DNA from: JBOGFI01 sp050743365
Lineage (GTDB): Bacteria > Actinomycetota > Acidimicrobiia > IMCC26256 > JACDBD01
Direction: 5' to 3'
Length of the DNA: 10,464 nucleotides
Assembly (NCBI GenBank): GCA_050743365.1
Contig: JBOGFI010000198.1
Span: 1-10,464, forward strand
Shown: positions 1 through 5,475 of the stretch, piece by piece
Numbering within the stretch: the stretch's first letter is position 1
Layout of the letters: each line of letters opens with the position of its first letter
Notes under the pieces: model-generated
The model's database searches: none
What the model was told of the DNA's origin: nothing
What the model saw: the letters and a program-made list of their open reading frames with translations, nothing else
Position numbers and translations under genes: made by a program

Positions 1-146
1 CTGACGCCCTGTACATGTGCTGCTCCGACTACCCGCACTCGGAGGGCACCGCCACGCCGATGGTCGACTACGAGAAAGTGGACGCCACCCCCGGCGGCGA
101 CGCGCCGCTCTTCCACGACAACGTCGCCTCGCTCCTGCACTCGTAG
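1..146 (+). CDS. Amidohydrolase family protein, C-terminal end (5' part outside window)
   Basis: Reading frame 3 is open from the left edge to a TAG at 144-146 and gives 47 residues. The segment carries CCSDYPHSEGT, which resembles the conserved C-terminal strand of COG2159 / amidohydrolase-2 TIM-barrel metal-dependent hydrolases. There, the Asp of (S/A)DYPH is a metal ligand and an active-site residue near the end of the barrel. The reaction and substrate cannot be told from this tail. The next gene on the same strand begins 17 nt after the stop, so the two may be co-transcribed. Family assignment is fairly firm; the specific function is unknown. Confidence 0.7.
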   Translation, partial: DALYMCCSDYPHSEGTATPMVDYEKVDATPGGDAPLFHDNVASLLHS

Positions 147-152
147 ATCCAT

Positions 153-157
153 AGGAG
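153..157 (+). promoter_or_regulatory. Ribosome binding site of the phosphodiesterase gene
   Basis: AGGAG at 153-157 lies 6 nt before the GTG at 164, in the short gap after the amidohydrolase stop. It supports GTG 164 over the competing GTG at 157, which is part of the SD itself and opens a different frame with no recognisable protein. Confidence 0.7.
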
Positions 158-163
158 TGAGGA

Positions 164-1279
164 GTGACGCTCCGCTCCATCGTCAGGCTCGCCCTCGTCG
201 CCACCGCCGTGCCCGTGCTCGCCGCCGCGGCCGACGATCGCGGGGCCGGCAAGGGCCCGAAGCCCGACAAGCGCGACGGCATCGTGATCGGCCACCGCGG
301 CGCCAGCGGCGATCGGCCCGAGCACACGCTCGCGGCCTACCGCCTGGCGATCAAGCAGTGCGCCGACTACATCGAGCCGGATCTCGTCTCGACCCGCGAC
401 CACGTGCTCGTGGCTCGTCACGAGAACGACATCGCCGGCACGACCGACGTGGCCGACCACCCGGAGTTCGCCGACCGCCGGACCACCAAGGTCATCGACG
501 GGATCTCCATCACCGGGTGGTTCACCGAGGACTTCACGCTGGCCGAGCTCAAGATGCTCCGAGCGAAGGAACGTATCGCCGACGTCCGGCCGGGCAACGC
601 CGAGTACGACGGCCGGTTCGAGGTGCCGACACTGCGCGAGGTCCTCAAGTTGGCGCGCCGCTCACGGACCTGTGACGGGCGACCGGTGGGCGTGTACCCG
701 GAGACGAAGCACCCGTCGTACTTCGACTCCATCGGTCTGTCGCTCGAGGAGCCGCTGGTGCGCAGGTTGCACGCCCGCGGGTATCGCGGGAAGCGAGCAG
801 CCGCCTTCATCCAGAGCTTCGAGGTGGCGAGCCTCCAGCAGCTGCGCGAGATGACTCGCGTCCCGCTCGTGCAGCTCGTCAACTGCGGTGGGCAACCGTG
901 GGACTTCACCGTCGCGGATGATCCGCGCACATACGCCGATCTGGTCACACCAGCCGGTCTCGATTTCGTGCGCACGTACGCGAGCGGCATCGCCGCATGC
1001 AAGGACGTCGTCGTTCCCCGAGACGGCGCCGGGAGCCTCACCACCCCGACCCCGGTGGTTGCCGACGCGCACGCTCGTCGCCTGGTGGTGCACGCGTGGA
1101 CCTTCCGGGCCGAGAACCAGTTCCTGCCCACCGATCTCCGCAGCAGCGCCGATCCGAACGCGCCCGGAGATCTCACCGGCGAGATCGACGTCTTCCTCGA
1201 CGCCGGGATCGACGGCTTCTTCACCGACAACCCGAAGATTGCGCGCGGCCGCGGAGGCCGCGCCCGAGTCGGCGGGTGA
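164..1279 (+). CDS. Secreted glycerophosphodiester phosphodiesterase (GlpQ-type)
   Basis: Predicted to hydrolyse glycerophosphodiesters (deacylated phospholipid head groups) to an alcohol and glycerol-3-phosphate outside the cytoplasm. The 371-residue product is close to GlpQ length (about 360). It begins with a Sec-type signal peptide: Arg4 and Arg8, a hydrophobic stretch at 9-23, and likely cleavage after the alanine run near residue 23. The GDPD TIM-barrel signature follows: HRGASG with catalytic His44, E-P-D with metal ligands Glu71 and Asp73, second catalytic His86 in ARHEN, PETK with Glu180, and the closing TDNP motif near the C terminus. The start is the GTG at 164 with AGGAG 6 nt upstream. 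The gene lies just after the amidohydrolase and converges on the SRPBCC gene, whose stop lies 47 nt beyond; I see no clear terminator hairpin in that gap. The secreted GDPD call is strong; the precise head-group preference is unknown. Confidence 0.92.
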   Translation: MTLRSIVRLALVATAVPVLAAAADDRGAGKGPKPDKRDGIVIGHRGASGDRPEHTLAAYRLAIKQCADYIEPDLVSTRDHVLVARHENDIAGTTDVADHPEFADRRTTKVIDGISITGWFTEDFTLAELKMLRAKERIADVRPGNAEYDGRFEVPTLREVLKLARRSRTCDGRPVGVYPETKHPSYFDSIGLSLEEPLVRRLHARGYRGKRAAAFIQSFEVASLQQLREMTRVPLVQLVNCGGQPWDFTVADDPRTYADLVTPAGLDFVRTYASGIAACKDVVVPRDGAGSLTTPTPVVADAHARRLVVHAWTFRAENQFLPTDLRSSADPNAPGDLTGEIDVFLDAGIDGFFTDNPKIARGRGGRARVGG

Positions 1280-1326
1280 GGCGACCGGTCGAACGCTGTG
1301 TCGTACCGCGTTTCGGCTCGGAACCG

Positions 1327-1818
1327 TCAGGCGGTGGCGAGGATCGCGTCGATCTGGCCCATGGCGGCGGTCAGGCCCTCCTCCATGCCCATCTCGATCA
1401 TCTGGTCCATCGCCTCGCGCGACGGGAACCGCGTCTCGATGAGCATGCGCGTGGCGCCACTCGGCAGCTCGGCCAAGGTGACGGTGGACTGCGTCGTCGG
1501 CATTGCGTCGTTGGGTTTGCCTTCGGAGTCGGCGAAGCCGTCTTCGAAGTCGAGGCGCTGCGGCTCCTCGACGGCGACGACCTTCCACCATCCGTGGTGC
1601 TGCTCGCCCTCGGGGCTGGTCATGAAGTAGCTGACCTTCCCGCCCGGGCGCAGGTCGTGCTCGACGAAGGTCGCCGGGTACGTGGGCGGGCCCCACCAGC
1701 GCTCGAGCTTGCGTGGGTCGGCCCAGAGCTGCCAGACGCGGGCGATCGGGGCGTCCCACTCGCTCGCGACCGTCATGGTCAGCGCGGTCGGGTCCTTGCG
1801 AACGTCGGTCACGGTCAT
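1327..1818 (-). CDS. SRPBCC / AHSA1-like domain protein
   Basis: A 163-residue single-domain protein of the START/Bet v1-like fold, AHSA1 (activator of Hsp90 ATPase) subfamily. These bind hydrophobic ligands or act in stress responses; the ligand is unknown here. The N-terminal strand-helix signature is visible as WDAPIARVWQLWADPRKLERWW at about 21-42, too long to be chance. It is followed by GGKVSYFM (59-66), the GWWKVVAVEEPQRLDFED strand pair (76-93), and a long C-terminal amphipathic helix (131-163) that closes the cavity. Its ATG overlaps the stop of the upstream ArsR gene (ATGA) and has AAGGAG 7 nt upstream, so translation is probably coupled. ArsR-SRPBCC pairs are a common arrangement in which the regulator controls its partner. 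No signal peptide is seen, so it is cytoplasmic. The domain call is firm; the role is inferred from pairing only. Confidence 0.9.
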   Translation of the reverse strand: MTVTDVRKDPTALTMTVASEWDAPIARVWQLWADPRKLERWWGPPTYPATFVEHDLRPGGKVSYFMTSPEGEQHHGWWKVVAVEEPQRLDFEDGFADSEGKPNDAMPTTQSTVTLAELPSGATRMLIETRFPSREAMDQMIEMGMEEGLTAAMGQIDAILATA

Positions 1819-2174
1819 GGACGCTCTCCTTCGTCGGGTTCGGCGAGGACGTCGCCGAATCGCTGCACGCGGTCACGCCAGCTGGCCTCGAGCTCGTCGA
1901 GCAGGCGGTTGACGTCGCGCACGGCGTCGATCCGCCCGCGCACGATCCGCTCTCGGCCGCGTTGGTGCTTGGTGATGAGGTCGGCCCGCTCGAGGACGGC
2001 GACGTGCTTCTGCACGGCGGCGAAACTCATGGGGTAGCGCCGAGCCAGGTCGGACACGGAGTGCTCGCCTTGCAGCACCAGCCGGACGATGTCCCGGCGA
2101 GTCGCATCGGCGAGCGCATGGAACAGGAGGTCGGTTCGCTCCGCTCCCGCGGCTCGCCGCTGATCTACAACCAT
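1815..2174 (-). CDS. ArsR-family HTH transcriptional repressor
   Basis: A 119-residue winged-helix regulator, usual length for ArsR/SmtB. The N-terminal helix LLFHALADATRRDIVRLVL (16-34) is typical. The HTH covers roughly 37-66, with the recognition helix SFAAVQKHVAVLE at 50-62, followed by a wing (LITKHQRGRERIV). The ELCVCDL metal-binding box is missing, so it belongs to the non-metal branch that usually sits beside SRPBCC genes. It overlaps the SRPBCC start by 4 bp in one operon. The ATG at 2174-2172 lies inside a perfect 18-bp palindrome, and no SD is visible at normal distance. A TAACGT hexamer 8 nt upstream suggests leaderless transcription. There is no alternative start before the first helix. 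Autoregulation is inferred from the palindrome. Confidence 0.92.
   Translation of the reverse strand: MVVDQRRAAGAERTDLLFHALADATRRDIVRLVLQGEHSVSDLARRYPMSFAAVQKHVAVLERADLITKHQRGRERIVRGRIDAVRDVNRLLDELEASWRDRVQRFGDVLAEPDEGERP
1826..1831 (-). promoter_or_regulatory. Ribosome binding site of the SRPBCC gene
   Basis: Minus-strand AAGGAG, 7 nt before the ATG at 1818-1816. It is embedded in the last codons of the arsR gene and fixes the SRPBCC start within the ATGA overlap. Confidence 0.75.
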
Positions 2175-2183
2175 ATGGTTGTA
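2166..2183. promoter_or_regulatory. Perfect 18-bp palindrome over the arsR start codon: probable ArsR operator
   Basis: TACAACCATATGGTTGTA is identical on both strands, with its centre between 2174 and 2175. The arsR start ATG (2174-2172) is part of the palindrome, and the -10-like TAACGT (2188-2183) touches its edge. Binding of an ArsR dimer here would block both transcription and start-codon access. ArsR-family dimers recognise such dyads around their own promoters; that this one is the operator is inference. An 18-bp perfect dyad with an AT-rich centre stands out in this GC-rich sequence. Confidence 0.75.
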
Positions 2184-2188
2184 CGTTA
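2183..2188 (-). promoter_or_regulatory. Candidate -10 element for a leaderless arsR-SRPBCC transcript
   Basis: Minus-strand TAACGT matches the actinobacterial TANNNT pattern and ends 8 nt before the arsR ATG, which would put the transcription start at or next to the start codon. No convincing -35 hexamer is seen 16-18 nt further upstream. The absence of a nearby SD agrees with leaderless initiation. Confidence 0.45.
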
Positions 2189-2209
2189 GCGCTCCGCTCG
2201 CCGGAGCGC
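2189..2209. repeat. 8-bp inverted repeat upstream of arsR
   Basis: GCGCTCCG (2189-2196) and CGGAGCGC (2202-2209) form a perfect 8-bp stem with a 5-nt loop. It lies just upstream of the putative arsR -10 element, at the position a -35 would occupy. No T-tract follows on either strand. It could be a secondary protein-binding site, a weak hairpin backing the terminator at 2259-2289, or chance in GC-rich DNA. Confidence 0.4.
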
Positions 2210-2258
2210 CAGTCGGTAGCGGATTACGAGCGTTCAGACGCGCTGCGGGCGAGCGCGA

Positions 2259-2289
2259 AGACGCTCCCGGACTTCACCCGGGAGCGTCT
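2259..2289 (-). terminator. Strong hairpin terminator after the MBL-fold remnant
   Basis: AGACGCTCCCGG (2259-2270) and CCGGGAGCGTCT (2278-2289) pair perfectly over 12 bp with a 7-nt loop. The hairpin begins 17 nt after the TAG of the minus-strand MBL reading frame. The following minus-strand sequence has no T-tract, which is common for terminators in high-GC actinobacteria. No plus-strand gene ends here, so it most likely serves the minus-strand unit and shields arsR from read-through. Confidence 0.7.
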
Positions 2290-2306
2290 CGCACGGCAGA
2301 GCTGTT

Positions 2307-2861
2307 CTACGACGCGAGCACCTCGGGCGGCGGCGCCAGGCTGGCCACGATGGCGTCGAGGTCGACCTGGCCGGGCAGCGGTGGCGCCTCGAGGTGGGGA
2401 ACCTCCCGCACCAGCCGGAACGCCTCGGCGATCATCTCGCCGTGCAGCGCCGGGCCGTGGGCCGAGGCGATGGCACTGGGCCCGAGCTCCTGCACCGCGT
2501 CGACGTGCCGGCCGAACTTGCGGTGGTCGAGCCACTGGTGCCACGGGCTGTTCATCCGGTTGATGGCGAAGCCCTCGGTCCACTCGCCCCGGTCGACGTC
2601 GGCCGCCTCGACCGCCGGGTTGGCGAGAACCGAGGCGAACGAGTCCACCGCCCAGTAGAACCCGGTGCGGTCGTCGAAGAGGCCGCGCGTCGTGGGCGAG
2701 TCGAACAGCGGCGGGACGACGGCCGTGAGGGTGCGGTCGCCGGCGCGGAACGACTCGCCGTCGTTCAGCCAGCGCATCCGCTCCATCGGCAGGTCGAAGT
2801 CCGCCGACAGCCGCTCGACCATGAACCAGGTCGTCACCAGCGTGGCGTTCGGGGCCGCGTC
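2307..2861 (-). pseudogene. MBL-fold metallo-hydrolase (ODP/FprA-like), 5'-truncated remnant
   Basis: About 180 residues in one frame, ending at TAG 2309-2307, form the C-terminal two-thirds of a metallo-beta-lactamase-fold protein. Recognisable coding begins at PNATLVTTWFMVERL near 2852. It continues through TGFYWAVDSFASVL, whose Asp (2645-2643) matches the metal-ligand Asp of MBL proteins, and a late SAHGPAL with the last metal-ligand His (2459-2457). The layout resembles the oxygen-binding di-iron (ODP) branch. The N-terminal half with the H-x-H/E-x-D-H metal motif is absent, so a dinuclear site cannot form. Upstream, this frame reads out-of-phase AAA-ATPase sequence with no credible start; the first internal ATG is at 2822. 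Coding quality up to the stop is good, so the truncation looks recent, or it is an assembly join. Confidence 0.75.
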
Positions 2862-2871
2862 CTCCGTCGAC

Positions 2872-3258
2872 GCCCCACTCGGGCACCAGGTGCCCCAGCG
2901 CCGACCGGAACGGGCGCAGCTCGGGTGTGTCGGGTGGCCCGCCGTCGCGGAGCGCCGAGTGCAGGGCCTCGGCCAGCGGCCGGTACGGCACCGGCGTGCC
3001 CGCCGCGACCGCCCGGCCCCACAGCACCCGGCAGCCCCGCTCGTCCGCCGCCTCGCGAGCGACGTGCGCGAGGCGCGACTTCCCGACGCCGGCCTCGCCG
3101 ACAAGGAACGCCGCGGCGCCGCGCTGCTGCGCGGCCCCGTCCACGAGCTCGGCCAGCGTCGAGATCTCGCGGTCGCGCCCCACGACGACCGGGCACAGGA
3201 CCTGCTCCACGCACCCATCATCGCGGGTGGTCGACGTCGGCTCAGACGGGGCTGTCAT
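2872..3258 (-). pseudogene. AAA/LuxR-type signalling ATPase, N-terminal remnant
   Basis: From ATG 3258-3256 the frame reads about 129 residues typical of the start of large AAA_16/LuxR-family regulators: CPVVVGRDREISTLAELVD (22-40), the Walker A GEAGVGKS (54-61), then RLAHVAREAADERGCRVLWG and PYRPLAEALHSALRD (91-105), ending at LVPEWG. Intact relatives are often 800-1,000 residues with a full ATPase, TPR-like repeats and a C-terminal LuxR HTH. Here all of that is missing. After about 2872 the frame runs out of phase through the MBL gene and past the terminator to a stop at 2224, which would give a 344-residue product with a meaningless tail. The start lies 12 nt from the divergent MFS-LivF start, so it may once have regulated that operon; this is inference. 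Any SD is weak (a GGGG tract). Confidence 0.75.
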
Positions 3259-3270
3259 GATTCGCCCCGC

Positions 3271-5475
3271 GTGACCGACGACGGGGGAGCAGCACCGAGT
3301 CCTGCCTCGCTCGTCGGCGCGGTGCTCGACGAGGAGGAGCGCCGCCAGGCGGCGGAGGCGGCCGGTCGCGAGGAGGTGGTGCTGCCCGACGACCTCCTCC
3401 CCGGGGTGGGCGGGGAGGGCGTGTCGCTGCGGCGGGCGCTGCGCGAGGGCGGCACCCGCACCGCCGTGATCGTCGGCTTGCTCGGATTCATCGAGTTCTT
3501 CGACAACACCGCCCTGGCCGTCCTGGCGCCCGACATCCAGCGGTCGCTTGACGTGTCCGACGCGGTGCTCGGGGCGATCGCGGGCGCATTCGGGGTGCTG
3601 TTCCTGCTCGGGTCGGTGCCGATCTCGTCGCTCGCGGATCGTGTGCCGCGCAAGTACGTGATGACCGGGGCGATGACGGTGTGGTCGTTCGTCATCTTCG
3701 CGACCGGGTTCGTGGCCAACGCCTTCCAGCTGTTCGTCGCCCGGCTCGGGGCCGGGCTCGGCCAGTCGTACCACCTGCCCGTCACCGGCCCGCTCCTGAT
3801 CGACACCTATCCGATCGAGGCCCGGGGCAAGATCTTCGCCCTCACCGGCGGGTTCACCGTCTTCGGCCTCGCGGTCGCGCCGCTGTTCGCGGGCGGTGTC
3901 GCCGCGCTCGCCGGCGGTGACGAGGGCTGGCGGTGGGTGTTCTTCCTCGTCGGCATCATGGCCGTGCCCCTCGCGATCTCAACGGTCACGATCAAGGAGC
4001 CCCGCCGCGGCCGCCACGAGATGCGCTCGGTCCTCGGCGAGGAGCTCGCCGAGGACACCGGCGAGCTGCCGATCTCGCTGTCGGTCGCGTTCGAGCGGCT
4101 GCGCAAGATCCGCAGTTTCTACTTCTTCCTCACCGGGATGGCCGCGCTCGGGTTCGCCCTCTTCAGCACTCCGATCTTCCTCAACCTCTTCCTCGAGGAC
4201 GAGCTCGGCCTCGACGCGTTCGAGCGTGGCCTCGTTGGGACGGTCACGTTCCTGCCCGCCCTGGCGTCGATCGCGGTCGCGGGCCGGCATTCCGACGAGC
4301 TCTTCCGGCGCTCACCGCCGGCGGCGATGGCGTTCATCGGCCTGCTCGTCGCGCTGTTCGGGGCTTCCCAGGTGACCGCCATCTGGATGCCGAACATCTG
4401 GACGGTCGTCCCGCTGCTCGCGCTCGCGGTCGCCCTCTCACGAGCGGCGTTCGCAATCCTCCCCGCGGTGATTTCCACGATCATCCCGTATCGCCTCCGG
4501 TCGCGCGGTACTGCGCTCGTCGGCATCTACCTCTTCCTCTTCGGCGCGTTCTTCGGCGCCGTGCTCACCGGCCTGCTCAGCGACGCGTTCGGGCCTCGCA
4601 CCGCGCTCACGATCGTGATCCTGCCCTCCACCTTCATCGGCGGGCTGCTCATCTCGATCGGCGCCCGCCACGTGCGGCGCGACATCTCCCTCGTGGTCGA
4701 GGAGCTCACGGAGGAACGCGACGAGCACCGCCGGATGCGCGAGCCCGGTGCCCGCGTCCCGGTGCTCCAGGTCCGCAACCTCGACTTCGCCTACGGACGC
4801 GTCCAGGTGCTCTTCGACGTGGCCTTCGACGTGCACCGCGGCGAGGTGCTCGCCATGCTCGGCACCAACGGGGCGGGCAAGAGCACCGCCCTCCGGGTGG
4901 TGAGCGGGCTCGGCGTGCCCAGCCGCGGGGTCGTGCGACTCAACGGCCGGACGATCACCTACGCCGACCCGGAGCAGCGGGCCAAGGCGGGCATCGTCCA
5001 GCTCGCGGGCGGGAAGGCGATCTTCCCGACACTCACCGTCGACGAGAACCTGCGCATGGCCGGCTTCCGCTACCCGGGCGCCGACCTCCAGCGACGGGTC
5101 GACCGGTCACTCGAGCCGTTCCCCGTGCTGCGGGAGCGGCTCCGGGAGCCGGCCGACGACCTCTCCGGCGGCCAGCAGCAGATGCTCGCCCTCGCGATGG
5201 CCCTGGTGCACGACCCCGAGATCCTGCTGGTCGACGAGCTGTCGCTCGGCCTCGCCCCGACCGTGATCCAGGAGCTGCTCACGGTGGTCGAGCGGCTCAA
5301 GGCCGCGGGCCTCACGATGATCGTCGTCGAGCAGTCCCTCAACGTCGCCCTGACGGTGGCCGACCGGGCGATCTTCCTCGAGAAGGGCCAGGTTCGCTTC
5401 GAAGGGCCCGCCGCCGAGCTCGCCGAGCGCGACGACCTGGTGCGGGCCGTGTTCCTGGGCGAGGAGGGCGGATGA
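3271..5475 (+). CDS. MFS permease fused to LivF-type ABC ATPase
   Basis: A 734-residue two-domain protein. Residues 1-60 are a charged cytoplasmic leader. Residues 62-465 are an MFS permease with about 12 membrane segments. It has motif A as LADRVPRK (121-128), the characteristic loop YPIEARGKIF (180-189), and a central cytoplasmic loop at 241-280. After a short linker, residues 498-734 are a HAAT-type ATPase of the LivF class: Walker A GTNGAGKS (531-538), signature LSGGQQQ (631-637), Walker B ILLVDE (651-656), and VVEQS with Gln at the H-loop position, as in LivF. The ATPase should pair with the LivG domain of the next gene, which starts by ATGA overlap. GTG 3271 is the best start, since upstream in-frame sequence is the antisense of the AAA gene. 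No clear SD is seen, and GTG 3322 is an alternative. The MFS substrate is unknown. Confidence 0.87.
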   Translation: MTDDGGAAPSPASLVGAVLDEEERRQAAEAAGREEVVLPDDLLPGVGGEGVSLRRALREGGTRTAVIVGLLGFIEFFDNTALAVLAPDIQRSLDVSDAVLGAIAGAFGVLFLLGSVPISSLADRVPRKYVMTGAMTVWSFVIFATGFVANAFQLFVARLGAGLGQSYHLPVTGPLLIDTYPIEARGKIFALTGGFTVFGLAVAPLFAGGVAALAGGDEGWRWVFFLVGIMAVPLAISTVTIKEPRRGRHEMRSVLGEELAEDTGELPISLSVAFERLRKIRSFYFFLTGMAALGFALFSTPIFLNLFLEDELGLDAFERGLVGTVTFLPALASIAVAGRHSDELFRRSPPAAMAFIGLLVALFGASQVTAIWMPNIWTVVPLLALAVALSRAAFAILPAVISTIIPYRLRSRGTALVGIYLFLFGAFFGAVLTGLLSDAFGPRTALTIVILPSTFIGGLLISIGARHVRRDISLVVEELTEERDEHRRMREPGARVPVLQVRNLDFAYGRVQVLFDVAFDVHRGEVLAMLGTNGAGKSTALRVVSGLGVPSRGVVRLNGRTITYADPEQRAKAGIVQLAGGKAIFPTLTVDENLRMAGFRYPGADLQRRVDRSLEPFPVLRERLREPADDLSGGQQQMLALAMALVHDPEILLVDELSLGLAPTVIQELLTVVERLKAAGLTMIVVEQSLNVALTVADRAIFLEKGQVRFEGPAAELAERDDLVRAVFLGEEGG
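5462..5467 (+). promoter_or_regulatory. Ribosome binding site of livHMG fusion gene
   Basis: AGGAGG at 5462-5467 lies 4 nt before ATG 5472, within the last codons of the MFS-LivF gene. With the ATGA overlap at 5472-5475 it indicates coupled translation of the two transporter polypeptides. Confidence 0.75.

Noticed and set aside
1280..1326. Possible bidirectional terminator between the convergent phosphodiesterase and SRPBCC genes
   Set aside because: I found only 3-6 bp pairings in this 47-bp gap, no stem comparable to the one at 2259-2289.
997..2037. Long plus-strand frame across the phosphodiesterase end and the SRPBCC/ArsR genes
   Set aside because: It crosses two convergent, well-recognised gene units and has an Arg-rich composition with no domain, so it is a shadow frame.
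2881..2895. Near-perfect palindrome GGGCACC-A-GGTGCCC close to the AAA/MBL junction
   Set aside because: It encodes the GHLVPEW stretch that I take to be typical of the ATPase family, so it is probably coding coincidence rather than a recombination site.
2665..3270. Upstream extension of the MFS-LivF reading frame
   Set aside because: The frame is open to 2665, but this part is antisense to the MBL and ATPase remnants and reads as low-complexity Arg/Pro/Ala sequence. The credible protein begins at about GTG 3271.
3933..5471. Upstream extension of the LivHMG frame
   Set aside because: Open only because of GC bias and out of frame with the clear MFS-LivF protein. The LivH domain starts exactly at ATG 5472, which has an SD.
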